A stretch of DNA of 64,000 nucleotides from Mycobacterium lacus (GCF_010731535.1 NZ_AP022581.1:2489952-2553951); one strand, 5' to 3'. Positions 36,493 through 46,131 are shown, counted from the first letter of the stretch. The notes: a model not told the origin generated them from the letters alone. Translations and numbers: made by a program.

Positions 36493-38006
36493 CGGCCGCC
36501 CTCGGTACGGGTGTTGAGCACGTTGACGCCCCGGAACAACGCCGACGGACAGCCGTGGCTGACGGCGGCCACCTGGCCGGGCTGGGCCTTGCCGCAGTTC
36601 ATCGCGCCGCCCAGCCGCCAGGTCGACGGGCCGCCCACAGCTTCCATGGAATTCCAGAAGTCGGTGGTTGTGGCCTGGTACGCGACATCGCGCAACTGTC
36701 CGTACAGGCGGCCGTCCCGGATGCGGAAGAATCGCTGGCCGGTGAACTGAAAGTTGTAGCGCTGCATGTCGATCGACCATGACTTGTCGCCGACGACGTA
36801 GATGCCGTCGTCGACACGGGCGATCAGGTCCGCGGTGCCGAGGTCGTCGGTGCCCGGTTGCAGCGATACGTTGGCCATCCGCTGGATCGGGACATGGTGT
36901 GGCGAGTCGGCATATGAGCACCCGTTGGAGCGCGGCTCGCCCAGCCGATGGGCGAACACCCGGTCGAGTTGATAGCCGACGAACACCCCGTCACGCACCA
37001 GATCCCAGCTTTGCGCGGCCACGCCTTCGTCGTCGTAACCGACGGTGGCCAAGCCGAATTCGACGGTGCGGTCCGCGGTCACGTTCATCACCGGCGAGCC
37101 GTACCGCATCGTGCCGAGTTTGTCGGGGGTGGCGAACGAGGTTCCGGCGTAGGCGGCCTCGTAGCCGATAGCACGATCGTATTCGGTTGCGTGGCCTATA
37201 GATTCGTGAATGGTCAGCCACAGGTTGGTAGGGTCGATCACCAGATCCGTGGGCCCGGGCATCACGCTGGGCGCCTTGACCTTCTCGGCGAGCAAGGACG
37301 GCATCTCGGCTAGTTCATCGGTCCAGTTCCACACCTCGTCGCCGGCGACGGCTTCCCAGCCGCGGGCGGTCGGCGGCGCCAGTGTGCGCATCGAATCGAA
37401 ACTGCCCGCTTCGGCGTCGACGGTCACCGCCTCGATGGACGGCATCACCCGCACCCGCTGCTGGGTGATCGACGAGCCGAAGGTGTCGGCGTAGAACGTC
37501 TGCTCCTTGACGGCCGTGAGTCCGGCCGACACGTGGTCGATGCCGTCGGCGCCCAGCAAGCGCCCGGAGTACTCCTGAAGCACCGCGATTTTGTCCGCTA
37601 CCGGCATGCCGAACGGGTCGATCTGGTAGTTCGACACCCAGGTGGCGTCGGCGTACACCGGCTCGGGCGCCAGTTTGACGCGCTCGGTGTTCAGCGCCGC
37701 CAGTATGGTCGCCACCTGGACCGCGCGGCGAGCGGTGGCGGCCGCGACGTGCGCCGCCAGCTCGGCGTGGGAGGCGAATCCCCAGGTACCCGCGACGATC
37801 ACCCGCACTGCCAACCCCACTTCGCGGTTGATGACCGCGGTCTCCAGCTCGCCGTCGCGCAGCTGGATGACCTCGGTGCTGATGCGGTGAACCCGCAGGT
37901 CGGCGTAGCTGGCACCGGCCGCGATAGCCGCCGATAACGCGGCATCGGCCAATTGGTGGCGCGGCAGGTCCAGGAAGTCGGCATCGATCCCCTGGTTGGG
38001 TGTCAC
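36489..38006 (-). CDS. tldD: TldD-family metalloprotease (Rv2315c-like)
   Basis: 505 residues. The Zn site HESIGHATEYDR (HExxxH) lies near residues 265-276, with later Cys/Gly motifs (GYQLDRVFAHRLGEPRSNGC, GAMNCGKAQPG). First gene of the tldD-tldE operon; divergently upstream starts uspA, with 33 bp between the start codons, so the promoters overlap. With TldE it should form the peptidase that opens a narrow chamber for unfolded peptides. Confidence 0.92.
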   Translation of the reverse strand: MTPNQGIDADFLDLPRHQLADAALSAAIAAGASYADLRVHRISTEVIQLRDGELETAVINREVGLAVRVIVAGTWGFASHAELAAHVAAATARRAVQVATILAALNTERVKLAPEPVYADATWVSNYQIDPFGMPVADKIAVLQEYSGRLLGADGIDHVSAGLTAVKEQTFYADTFGSSITQQRVRVMPSIEAVTVDAEAGSFDSMRTLAPPTARGWEAVAGDEVWNWTDELAEMPSLLAEKVKAPSVMPGPTDLVIDPTNLWLTIHESIGHATEYDRAIGYEAAYAGTSFATPDKLGTMRYGSPVMNVTADRTVEFGLATVGYDDEGVAAQSWDLVRDGVFVGYQLDRVFAHRLGEPRSNGCSYADSPHHVPIQRMANVSLQPGTDDLGTADLIARVDDGIYVVGDKSWSIDMQRYNFQFTGQRFFRIRDGRLYGQLRDVAYQATTTDFWNSMEAVGGPSTWRLGGAMNCGKAQPGQVAAVSHGCPSALFRGVNVLNTRTEGGR

Positions 38007-38039
38007 GGCTACACCGTAACGACCGGCTTTAATACATCC

Positions 38040-38912
38040 ATGAGCGACGCGCCACGCCGAACCAGCGCGCTGGCGTACGCGCTGCTGGCCCCCAGCCTGT
38101 TCGGCGTGGTCGCCTTCCTGTTGCTGCCGATCCTGGTCGTCGTCTGGCTAAGCCTGTACCGGTGGGACCTGCTGGGACCGCTGCGCTACGTCGGTCTGGC
38201 CAACTGGCGATCGGTGCTGGTCGACTCCGACTTCGGCGACTCGTTGGTGGTCACGGCCATCTTCGTCGCGATCGTGGTCCCGGCGCAGACGGTGCTCGGA
38301 CTGCTGGCCGCGGTGCTGCTGGCGCGGCGGCTGCCGGGCACCAGCTTCTTCCGCACGCTCTACGTGCTGCCGTGGATCTGCGCCCCCCTGGCGATCGCGG
38401 TGATGTGGCGCTGGATCCTGGCGCCCACCGACGGCGCGGTCAGCGCCGTGCTGGGGCGCCGGATCGAATGGCTCACCAATCCCGACCTTGCCCTGCCGAT
38501 GGTTGCGGCCGTCGTGGTCTGGACCAATGTCGGTTATGTCTCCTTGTCCTTCCTGGCTGGCCTGCTGGCGATCCCCGACGACATTCACGCGGCCGCGCGC
38601 ACCGACGGCGCCAATGCCTGGCAGCGGTTCTGGCGCATCACCCTGCCCATGCTGCGGCCGACGACATTCTTCATCCTTGTCACCGGAATCGTCAGCGCCG
38701 CACAGATTTTCGATATCGTCTACGCACTGACCGGCGGCGGGCCCCAGCGCAGGACCGACCTGGTGGCCCACCGCATCTATGCCGAGGCGTTCGGTTCGGC
38801 CGCCATCGGACGGGCATCGGTGATGGCGGTGGTGTTGTTCGTCATCCTCGTCGCCGCCACCTTCGTTCAGCATCAGTACTTCCGCCGACGGATTAGCTAT
38901 GACCTCACGTAG
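38040..38912 (+). CDS. uspA: Sugar ABC transporter permease UspA (Rv2316-like)
   Basis: 290 residues from ATG 38040. Six membrane helices and the inner-membrane permease EAA loop (DDIHAAARTDGANAWQRFWRITLP). MalF/UgpA-type. Its stop overlaps the uspB start by 14 bp. With UspB and UspC it forms an importer; UspC of M. tuberculosis has been reported to bind amino-sugars. The ATPase is not in the cluster and must be shared, probably a MalK-type protein elsewhere. Confidence 0.9.
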   Translation: MSDAPRRTSALAYALLAPSLFGVVAFLLLPILVVVWLSLYRWDLLGPLRYVGLANWRSVLVDSDFGDSLVVTAIFVAIVVPAQTVLGLLAAVLLARRLPGTSFFRTLYVLPWICAPLAIAVMWRWILAPTDGAVSAVLGRRIEWLTNPDLALPMVAAVVVWTNVGYVSLSFLAGLLAIPDDIHAAARTDGANAWQRFWRITLPMLRPTTFFILVTGIVSAAQIFDIVYALTGGGPQRRTDLVAHRIYAEAFGSAAIGRASVMAVVLFVILVAATFVQHQYFRRRISYDLT

Positions 38913-39720
38913 CTTGTCCAACACGGTGATCTACGCCGGCTTGCTGGTAGGCGCGGTAATCACGTTGCTGCCGTTTGCACTCGGTTTGTTGACATCGTTT
39001 ACCTCCGCACATCAGTTTGCGACGGGTACGCCGCTGCAGCTGCCGCGCCCACCGACGTTGTCCAATTACACCGACCTGGCCGGCGCCGGCTTCGGCCGGT
39101 CGGCGGCGGTGACCGCGCTGATGACGGCGGTGATTCTGCTGGGCCAGCTGACCTTTTCGGTGCTGGCCGCTTATGCGTTCGCGCGGTTGCGGTTTCCCGG
39201 ACGAGACGTGTTGTTCTGGGTCTACATCGCGACGTTGATGGTGCCGGCGACCGTCACCGTCATACCGCTGTATCTGATGATGGCCCAGCTAGGTCTGCGC
39301 AACACGTTCTGGGCATTGGTGCTCCCGTTCATGTTCGGTTCCCCGTATGCGATATTCCTGCTACGCGAACACTTTCGCCTCATTCCGAACGACTTGATCA
39401 ACGCCGCGCGCCTCGACGGCGCCAACACGCTCGACGTGCTCGTGCATGTGATAATTCCGTCCAGCCGACCGGTCTTGGCCGCGATCACGCTGGTCACCGT
39501 GGTCTCGCAATGGAACAACTTCATGTGGCCGTTGGTGATCACCAGCGGTCGCAAGTGGCGGGTGCTGACGGTCGCGACGGCCGACCTGCAGTCCCGGTTC
39601 AACGCCCAGTGGACGCTGGTGATGGCGGCGACCACGGTCGCGATCGTCCCGCTGATGGCACTTTTCGTGGCTGCTCAGCGGCATATCGTCGCGTCGATCG
39701 TCGTCTCAGGGATCAAATGA
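38899..39720 (+). CDS. uspB: Sugar ABC transporter permease UspB (Rv2317-like)
   Basis: 273 residues, six membrane helices, MalG/UgpE type. EAA loop LINAARLDGANTLDVLVHVI. Overlaps uspA (14 bp) and uspC (ATGA). The pore partner of UspA. Confidence 0.9.
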   Translation: MTSRSLSNTVIYAGLLVGAVITLLPFALGLLTSFTSAHQFATGTPLQLPRPPTLSNYTDLAGAGFGRSAAVTALMTAVILLGQLTFSVLAAYAFARLRFPGRDVLFWVYIATLMVPATVTVIPLYLMMAQLGLRNTFWALVLPFMFGSPYAIFLLREHFRLIPNDLINAARLDGANTLDVLVHVIIPSSRPVLAAITLVTVVSQWNNFMWPLVITSGRKWRVLTVATADLQSRFNAQWTLVMAATTVAIVPLMALFVAAQRHIVASIVVSGIK

Positions 39721-41039
39721 CACCGCGCTTCTCATCGCTGGTCGCCGGGGCTCTCGTGCTGGTCGCGGTGCTGTTGGGTGCGACGGCGGTGTTCATGGGC
39801 CGGGCGGGCGAACCCGGTGGCGGCAAGATCGTTGTGACCGTGCGGCTCTGGGCGGAACCAATCGCGGCGGCGTATCGGCAATCGTTCGAGGCCTTCACCC
39901 GAACGCATCCGGGCATCGAGGTGCACACCGATCTGGTGTCCTATTCCACGTACTTCGACACCCTGCGGACCGACGTCGCCGGCGGAAGCGCCGACGACAT
40001 CTTCTGGCTATCCAATGCCTATCTCGCCGCCTATGCCGACAGCGGCCGGCTGATGCGCATCGATAGGGACAGCGCCTCGGACTGGGAGCCTGCCGTCGTC
40101 GAGCAGTTCACCCGCTCCGGTGTGCTGTGGGGCGTGCCGCAGCTGACCGACGCTGGCATCGCGTTGTTCTACAACGCGGATCTGCTGGCGGCGGCCGGTG
40201 TGGATCCTGCCCAGCTGGACAGCCTGCGGTGGAGTCCCGGCGGTGACGACACGTTGCGCCCCCTGCTGGCCAGGCTCACCATCGACGCCGACGGACATTT
40301 AGCGGGCACAAAGGATTTCGAACCCAGACGGGTGCGCCAGTGGGGCTACAACGCGGGCAACGATCCTCAGGGCATCTACCTCAACTACATCGGCTCCGCC
40401 GGCGGCATATTCCAGCGCGACGACGAGTTCGCATTCGATAACCCTGCCGCGATCGAAGCCTTCCGCTATCTCGTCGCCCTGATCAACGACGATCATGTGG
40501 CGCCGCCCGCGTCCGACACCAATGACAACGGGGATTTCTCCCGCAACCAATTTCTGGCCGGCAAGATGGCCCTCTTCCAGTCCGGCACCTACAGTCTTGC
40601 GCCGGTGGCCCGTGACGCCGGCTTCCGCTGGGGTGTGGCGATGATGCCGGCCGGCCCCAAGGGCCGGGTGAGCGTGACCAATGGTATTGCGGCGGCCGGT
40701 AATTCGGCGTCCAAACATCCGGATGCGGTGCGTCGGGTATTGGCGTGGATGGGCAGCAGGACGGGCAACGCATACCTGGGCCGTACCGGGGCGGCAATTC
40801 CCGCGGTGCTATCCGCTCAGTCTGTTTACTTCGCCTTTTGGGCCGCCAAGGGCGTCGACGTCACACCCTTCTTCTCGGTGCTGGACGGCCCGCGCATTCC
40901 GGCTCCGGGTGGCAGCGGCTTCGCCGCGGGGAACCAGGCCCTGCAACCGTATTTCGACGAAATGTTCCTCGGGCGCGGCGATGTCGCGGCAACCCTGAGA
41001 CAGGCCCAGGCCGCGGCCAACGCCGCCGCCGACCGCTAG
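39717..41039 (+). CDS. uspC: Sugar-binding protein UspC (Rv2318-like)
   Basis: 440 residues from ATG 39717, overlapping the uspB stop. An N-terminal hydrophobic segment (residues 8-28: SLVAGALVLVAVLLGATAVF) anchors or exports it; no lipobox Cys follows, unlike many binding proteins, so it may be membrane-anchored by an uncleaved signal. The body is an extracellular solute-binding family 1 protein: TDLVSYSTYFDTLRTDVAGG, SRNQFLAGKMALFQSGTYSL. It should deliver sugars, possibly amino-sugars, to UspAB. Confidence 0.9.
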   Translation: MTPRFSSLVAGALVLVAVLLGATAVFMGRAGEPGGGKIVVTVRLWAEPIAAAYRQSFEAFTRTHPGIEVHTDLVSYSTYFDTLRTDVAGGSADDIFWLSNAYLAAYADSGRLMRIDRDSASDWEPAVVEQFTRSGVLWGVPQLTDAGIALFYNADLLAAAGVDPAQLDSLRWSPGGDDTLRPLLARLTIDADGHLAGTKDFEPRRVRQWGYNAGNDPQGIYLNYIGSAGGIFQRDDEFAFDNPAAIEAFRYLVALINDDHVAPPASDTNDNGDFSRNQFLAGKMALFQSGTYSLAPVARDAGFRWGVAMMPAGPKGRVSVTNGIAAAGNSASKHPDAVRRVLAWMGSRTGNAYLGRTGAAIPAVLSAQSVYFAFWAAKGVDVTPFFSVLDGPRIPAPGGSGFAAGNQALQPYFDEMFLGRGDVAATLRQAQAAANAAADR

Positions 41040-41926
41040 CCGGGCAGCACCAGCACCGGTATCGGGCTGTGGCGGATGATCTTGGTGGCCCGGGATCCGA
41101 GGAATACTCTGCGAATTTCGCCGCCGGGTGATGTGCCCAACGCCAGGATCTCGCCGTCATCCCACTCCGCCGCGTGCAGTGCCTCCTCCCAGCTGTTTCC
41201 GGTAACCACCTGCAGCACCACGTTTTCGCCGACGATGCCCTCGGTCTTCAAATTTTCCAGGATTTCTCGCGCTTGCGTCGCCCATGCATCCAGAATCGAA
41301 TCCTCGGCATCCAGCCCCACCTCGGGTGGATACATCGTCCGGCCGCGAACCGCGAAGGTGATCACCCGAACCGGTAACTGGACTTCCTCGGCGAAGTCGA
41401 TGCATCGCCGCAGCACGCCAATCGACTCCGCGGTGGCCGCGTAGGCACACGTGAGCCGGGTAAAGCTGCCCGTGTGGGCACGGTATCCGCTGGGGCTGAT
41501 CGCCACCGGCACGGGCGACGAGTGCAACAGCCGGCCGGCGGTCGAGCCGATCACCACTCCCCCGCGACCGGGTAGTGCCCCCAGCCCCGGCAGAGCGCCG
41601 GGCAGCGACCCCAGCACCAGCACCTCGGCGTCGGTTTCCTCGACGACCTCGATCAGCCCACCGGAAACCGATCGGTGCGCACGGTGCTGGTAAGTGACGT
41701 CGACGCCGTCGGCCAATTCGCGCAGGTAGCGTCGGGCCTCCGTCGCCGAATCCGCGGCCAGCTGATCCGCCCAGTGCTGGTACTCGGCCAACGGCGGTGT
41801 CAGCCACGGCTTTCCGACGATGGTCGCCACGGTTAGCGAGGTGCGCAGCGTCCGCGCCGCGCGCACCGCCAGCTGCAATCCCGACAGCCCGATCTTGCCG
41901 GCGCGGTACCCGACGACCACGGTCAC
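41036..41926 (-). CDS. Universal stress protein (Rv2319c-like)
   Basis: 296 residues from GTG 41926, which overlaps the rocE stop (GTGA); the longer frame to 42511 only runs through rocE. Two UspA domains: VTVVVGYRAGKIGLSGLQLA and GSFTRLTCAYAATAESIGVL. The second has the ATP-loop (ALGTSPGGEIRRVFLGSRAT). Coupled to rocE, as Rv2319c-Rv2320c in M. tuberculosis. Its 3' end overlaps the uspC stop by 4 bp (convergent). Confidence 0.88.
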   Translation of the reverse strand: MTVVVGYRAGKIGLSGLQLAVRAARTLRTSLTVATIVGKPWLTPPLAEYQHWADQLAADSATEARRYLRELADGVDVTYQHRAHRSVSGGLIEVVEETDAEVLVLGSLPGALPGLGALPGRGGVVIGSTAGRLLHSSPVPVAISPSGYRAHTGSFTRLTCAYAATAESIGVLRRCIDFAEEVQLPVRVITFAVRGRTMYPPEVGLDAEDSILDAWATQAREILENLKTEGIVGENVVLQVVTGNSWEEALHAAEWDDGEILALGTSPGGEIRRVFLGSRATKIIRHSPIPVLVLPG

Positions 41927-43374
41927 GGGTTCTCCTTGGGCGGATGGTTGAGCGGCCCGTTGAGCGCGCTGTGATGGCGACCCCATAACAGGTAGAAGAC
42001 CAGCGCCACCGCAACCCATCCACCGAACGCGATCCAGGTGTACCAATGCAGGCTGGCGAGGATGTACCCGCAGGCCAGCATCGAAAGGACAGGCGTGACA
42101 GGGTAACCGGGCACCCTGAACGCGCGCGGCAGTTCGGGTTCGCGCACCCGCAGGACGATCACCCCGGCGGATACCACGATGAACGCGGTGAGTGTGCCGA
42201 TGGACACCATGTCCGCCAGATTGTCGAGCGGTACGAAGGCGGCCAAGGTCGACGCGGCGATCGCGACGATCACCGTGTTGGTCACCGGGGTCATCGTGAG
42301 CGGGTTCACCGCGGCGAACCGCGCCGGCAGCAGCCCGTCGCGGCCCATCGCGAACAGGATGCGGGTCTGGCCATACATGGTGACCAGCGTGACGGTGAAG
42401 ATGGAGATCACCGCGCCGGCGGCCAGGATGGTGCTGGCCCACCGGCCGTGCGTGACGTTGTCGAGGATCGTGGCCAGTCCGGCCTCCTCCTGCGCGGCGA
42501 AGTCCTGCCACGGCTGGGTGCCGAGTGCGGCCAGCGCCACGAGGACGTACACGCCGGTGACGATCACCAGCGCCGCGACTATTGCGCGGGGCATGGTCTG
42601 CTGCGGGTTGCGCACCTCGTCGCCGGCGGTCGACACCGCGTCAAGGCCGATGAACGAGAAGAAGATGGTCCCGGCCGCCGACCCGATACCGGCGACGCCG
42701 AAGGGGGCGAAGTCCTTGAGGTGGTCGGCATCGTAGGCGCTGAGCGCGATGATCACGAACATCGCCAGCACGCCGAGCTTGATCAGCACCATGATCGCGT
42801 TGACCGTCGCCGATTCGCTGGCACCCCGGATCAGCAGCAGGGCGCACATCGCGATCAGGATGACCGCCGGCAGGTTTACATATCCCGGATGCGAGTCCCA
42901 GGGCGCGGCCGACACCGCCTGCGGCACGTGAAGCCCGAACAGGTTCTCCAGCAGCTTGTTGACGTAGCCGCTCCAGCCCACCGCCACCGCGGCTGTGGCC
43001 ACCCCGTACTCCAACAGCAGGCATGCTGCCACACCCATCGCGACCGCTTCACCCAGCGTGGTGAACGCGTACGAGTACGCCGAACCCGAAACGGGCACGG
43101 CGGACGCCAATTCGGCGTAGCAGATAGCCGCGAAGCCGGCCGCGAGGCCGGCGACGATGAACGACACGATCACGCCGGGCCCGGCTTCCGGCACCGCCTG
43201 CGACAGCACGAAGAAGATGCCGGTGCCGATGGTCGAGCCGACCCCGAACATCGTCAGCTGGAATGCGCCGAAACTTCGCTTGAGGTGCCCTGCGGCCCCG
43301 CACGCGACGGGCGCGCCGCTCACCGGGCGGCGCCGCAACATCTGCTCTCTCAGGCTGATCGATGTAGCCGGCAA
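41923..43374 (-). CDS. rocE: APC-family amino acid permease RocE (Rv2320c-like)
   Basis: 483 residues, 12 membrane helices. The APC signature is in helix 1 (FGVGSTIGTGIFFVLSQ, G-S-x-I-G-x-G-I) and helix 6 (IFFSFIGLDAVSTAGDEVRNP). Cationic amino acid transporter type; arginine or ornithine uptake is the usual assignment. It lies beside a DDAH-like arginine-derivative hydrolase. In M. tuberculosis rocD1/rocD2 (ornithine aminotransferase) separate rocE from the DDAH gene; here only 108 bp do. Confidence 0.9.
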   Translation of the reverse strand: MPATSISLREQMLRRRPVSGAPVACGAAGHLKRSFGAFQLTMFGVGSTIGTGIFFVLSQAVPEAGPGVIVSFIVAGLAAGFAAICYAELASAVPVSGSAYSYAFTTLGEAVAMGVAACLLLEYGVATAAVAVGWSGYVNKLLENLFGLHVPQAVSAAPWDSHPGYVNLPAVILIAMCALLLIRGASESATVNAIMVLIKLGVLAMFVIIALSAYDADHLKDFAPFGVAGIGSAAGTIFFSFIGLDAVSTAGDEVRNPQQTMPRAIVAALVIVTGVYVLVALAALGTQPWQDFAAQEEAGLATILDNVTHGRWASTILAAGAVISIFTVTLVTMYGQTRILFAMGRDGLLPARFAAVNPLTMTPVTNTVIVAIAASTLAAFVPLDNLADMVSIGTLTAFIVVSAGVIVLRVREPELPRAFRVPGYPVTPVLSMLACGYILASLHWYTWIAFGGWVAVALVFYLLWGRHHSALNGPLNHPPKENP

Positions 43375-43482
43375 TTGCGCCTCCCTGTTGCGGGGCCACG
43401 CTGATTATGAGCCCGCCTCCTGCAATTGCGGCGGCGAACTGCCGATCCGTGTCGGTGGTGACTGGCGGGGTGTCGAAGACCG

Positions 43483-44334
43483 TCACGAGTACACCTCCAG
43501 CGTGCAGCACTTGACGGCACCGCCACCCTTGAGCAGCTCGGACAGATCGACGCCGATCGGCTCGAAGCCCGCGCTACGCAGCTGGGCGGCGAAACCCGTT
43601 GCGGCAGCGGGAATCACAACGTGCAGCCCGTCGGAGACGGCGTTGAGCCCGAATGCGTATGCATCGGCGGTACCGACCACGATCGCGTCGGGAAACAGCG
43701 CATGTAACTGTTCCCGCGCTGCCTTGCTGAATGCGGGAGGGTAGAACGCAATCGTTTGGTCGTCCAGAACCGCCAACGCGGTGTCGAGGTGGTAGAAGCG
43801 AGGGTCCACCAGCTCGAGGGAGATCACCGGCATCCGCAGCGCCGCGGCGATTTCGTCATGCGCGCGCCGGTCGGTGCGAAAGCCGAAGCCCGCCAATACC
43901 TTTTCGCCGATCATCAGCAAGTCGCCCTGCCCCTCGTTGACGTGGCGGGTATGCACGGGCCGATATCCAACCGAGGACATCCACCCGGCGTAGGCCTTCG
44001 ATTCCCCGGCCCGTTCGGCGAACCGGAATCTCGCAACAATGGCAATGTCGTTCGCGATGAAACCTCCGTTGGCCGCGTAGACCATGTCCGGCAGCCCGGG
44101 GACCGGCTCTACCGAATCCACGTGGTGGCCCAGCCGAAGGTAGGTTTCACGCAGACGCTCCCACTGCGCTTGCGCGACGTCGACGTCGACCGGCGTGCTG
44201 ACGTCCATCCACGGGTTGATCGCATACTCGACGTCGTAAAACGCCGGCGGGGTCATCGCGTACCGCCGCGCACGCGACGTCCGGATGGGGACTGTCGACC
44301 GAGGGCACGGCGCGTCGACACAGTAGTCCGTCAT
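43483..44334 (-). CDS. Dimethylarginine dimethylaminohydrolase-like amidinotransferase-fold protein (Rv2323c-like)
   Basis: 283 residues. Pentein fold: substrate loop INPWMDVSTPVD, PGLPDMVYAANGGFI with the conserved Asp/Asn, catalytic His in DPRFYHLDTALAVL, and nucleophile Cys near the C-terminus (GGAVKCCTLEVYS). It probably hydrolyses a guanidino compound (arginine or methylarginine) to citrulline/ornithine-type products. Divergent from asnC, with an AT-rich regulatory region between them (44335-44453). Confidence 0.87.
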   Translation of the reverse strand: MTDYCVDAPCPRSTVPIRTSRARRYAMTPPAFYDVEYAINPWMDVSTPVDVDVAQAQWERLRETYLRLGHHVDSVEPVPGLPDMVYAANGGFIANDIAIVARFRFAERAGESKAYAGWMSSVGYRPVHTRHVNEGQGDLLMIGEKVLAGFGFRTDRRAHDEIAAALRMPVISLELVDPRFYHLDTALAVLDDQTIAFYPPAFSKAAREQLHALFPDAIVVGTADAYAFGLNAVSDGLHVVIPAAATGFAAQLRSAGFEPIGVDLSELLKGGGAVKCCTLEVYS

Positions 44335-44377
44335 GGATCAACGATATTTGTCCGATTGGCGCAATTGAGCGACGATC

Positions 44378-44438
44378 ATTGCGTATTTGCCAGTGATATA
44401 TTGCGTATGATTTGCCGATGCAGCGATTTATTGCATGA
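44378..44438. promoter_or_regulatory. Candidate AsnC/Lrp operator between the DDAH-like gene and asnC
   Basis: Two direct copies of ATTGCGTAT (44378-44386 and 44400-44408), 22 bp apart, and a third near copy ATTGCATGA at 44430-44438, in an AT-rich island within GC-rich DNA. Spacing near two helical turns suits a dimeric Lrp-type regulator controlling both divergent genes. Confidence 0.45.
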
Positions 44439-44453
44439 GATACGAGGGCGGCG

Positions 44454-44903
44454 ATGGACCGGCTGGACGACACCGACGAGCGCATCCTCGCCGAGCTGGC
44501 CGAGCACGCGCGGGCCACCTACGCCGAGCTCGGCCAGAAGGTGAGTTTGTCCGCGCCGGCGGTGAAGCGCCGCGTCGACCGGATGCTCGGCAACGGTGTG
44601 ATCAAAGGCTTCACCACCGTCGTCGACCGCAACGCGCTTGGCTGGAATACCGAGGCGTATGTGCAGGTGTTCTGTCACGGCAGGATCGCCCCCGACGAGC
44701 TGAGGGCGGCGTGGGTGGGCATCCCCGAGGTCTTGAGCGCGGCGACGGTGACCGGCACGCCGGACGCGATCCTGCACGTGCTCGCCCGCGACATGCAACA
44801 CCTGGAGACGGCCCTCGAGCGCATCCGGTCAAGCGCCGACATCGAACGCAGCGAGAGCATTGTCGTGCTGTCGAACCTCATCGACCGGATGCGGTCCAAC
44901 TGA
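44454..44903 (+). CDS. AsnC/Lrp-family transcriptional regulator (Rv2324-like)
   Basis: 149 residues. N-terminal HTH (DDTDERILAELAEHARATYA, VSLSAPAVKRRVDRM) and C-terminal RAM effector domain (ATVTGTPDAILHVLARDMQH). Members form octamers and respond to amino acids. Divergent from the DDAH-like gene and probably regulates the rocE/DDAH genes in response to an arginine-related amino acid. It marks the left edge of the 45-50.6 kb insertion; 44904-45015 shows nothing. Confidence 0.9.
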   Translation: MDRLDDTDERILAELAEHARATYAELGQKVSLSAPAVKRRVDRMLGNGVIKGFTTVVDRNALGWNTEAYVQVFCHGRIAPDELRAAWVGIPEVLSAATVTGTPDAILHVLARDMQHLETALERIRSSADIERSESIVVLSNLIDRMRSN

Positions 44904-45015
44904 CCCTCGACCCGAAGGCCGCAACCCCATCCGCCACAAGGGCCTTCAGACCATCAATGCCAGCGCAGCGCCATCAACCCGCGCTTCAAACGCGCGACTT
45001 TTCAGGTCGAAGTAG

Positions 45016-46131
45016 CTACGTCGTCTTCGGTCCGGCGAAGTCGAGCCAGCCACCGCGTTGTCCCTCGAAATTGAGTCCGGTTGACCAGACCTCGTCCCGC
45101 ATTTCCGCGAAATCCAACCCCAGATCGGCCTTGGCGGCGCACCTTTCGGCTAAGTCGGCGCTCATCGGCGACGGCAGGAACATGTTTGTCGACGCCGCGG
45201 CGAATCCAAGCTCTTCAGCAAAACCGAATTCGCATGCCCGACTAAAGACGTCGTCGCCGAAATCGGGTCCCCGTGCGTTCAGCACGCGATCAAAGTCGCA
45301 GAACTTGATGAGATTAACGTGGTGATTCAGCTGCCGGTGCTCGTGCTCGTGCGCCTCCCGATAGATATGCAGCCCCATCTGAAGGCCCAAGTCGCACCAG
45401 TTGACCACTCTGATTTGGTCCCTGGTTTCTGAGGCGTCGATCAACGGATCGGCAGGGATCCAATCCTCCGTCTTCGAACTGGCGCCAATCCGAAAGCGGA
45501 CTTGTGCGATCAGATAGTCGATCACGCCGTCTTCGGTGCGGATGAAGTTCGGCAAACCTCGCCCCTGCAGCAGATGCCGCCGCAGTTCACCCGGCCGTTG
45601 CGGATAGAGCGTTTGCTCCGCGTGGTTGTAGGCGCCGTACCTGAACCCACACTCTGCGAACACCTTCTCCAGCAACCGGGTCTGTCCTGGGCGGGCAAGG
45701 AAGTCGACGTCATATGTCTTGCGTTCGTATTTGGTGTAAGCAGTGCCGAACATGGCGATCCCGCCCTTGGCGACAACCAAGTCGCACTCATGCGCCGCTG
45801 CGGCCGCACATAAATCCACGGCCGCGGACGCATAGAGCTCGCTACGAATTTCGTTGACCTTCGTAAGCTGTTTCCAGTGATTGAGGAGCAGCAGCGGAAG
45901 GTTGCCGTCGGCCATGGCGATGTCTAGCGCGCCGACTTCACGCAGGCGGGCATACACCAGAAACGCAACCTTGTGCCACAGCGACGAAATGAAAATGGCA
46001 TTCCAATCGCAGCGCATCCGCACAAGATCGAGGATGTCGTGATCATGTTCACGATCACGACTGATGCACCGCAGAATCAGAGCACGTTCGCGTTCGCCAA
46101 GCCGCCACCCGTTTGTGCGTGATTCGGACAC
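45016..46131 (-). CDS. Nucleotidyltransferase family protein (NTP_transf_5-like)
   Basis: 371 residues from GTG 46131. The N-terminal helices lead to the nucleotidyltransferase core: HECDLVVAKGGIAMFGTAYT then ERKTYDVDFLARPGQTRLLE, with the D-x-D pair. The C-terminal half (INHHV-type region LNHHVNLIKFCDFDRVLNAR) matches the uncharacterised family that occurs in some peptide and polysaccharide clusters. It would transfer a nucleotide to an unknown acceptor. It is the only minus-strand gene of the insertion and diverges from the peptide ORF at 46463. Confidence 0.75.
   Translation of the reverse strand: MSESRTNGWRLGERERALILRCISRDREHDHDILDLVRMRCDWNAIFISSLWHKVAFLVYARLREVGALDIAMADGNLPLLLLNHWKQLTKVNEIRSELYASAAVDLCAAAAAHECDLVVAKGGIAMFGTAYTKYERKTYDVDFLARPGQTRLLEKVFAECGFRYGAYNHAEQTLYPQRPGELRRHLLQGRGLPNFIRTEDGVIDYLIAQVRFRIGASSKTEDWIPADPLIDASETRDQIRVVNWCDLGLQMGLHIYREAHEHEHRQLNHHVNLIKFCDFDRVLNARGPDFGDDVFSRACEFGFAEELGFAAASTNMFLPSPMSADLAERCAAKADLGLDFAEMRDEVWSTGLNFEGQRGGWLDFAGPKTT

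Noticed and set aside
41927..42511. N-terminal extension of the Rv2319c-like USP
   Set aside because: Out-of-frame shadow of rocE; low-complexity sequence.
42046..43404. 452-codon plus-strand ORF
   Set aside because: Antisense shadow of rocE with His/Arg/Asp-rich random-like sequence.
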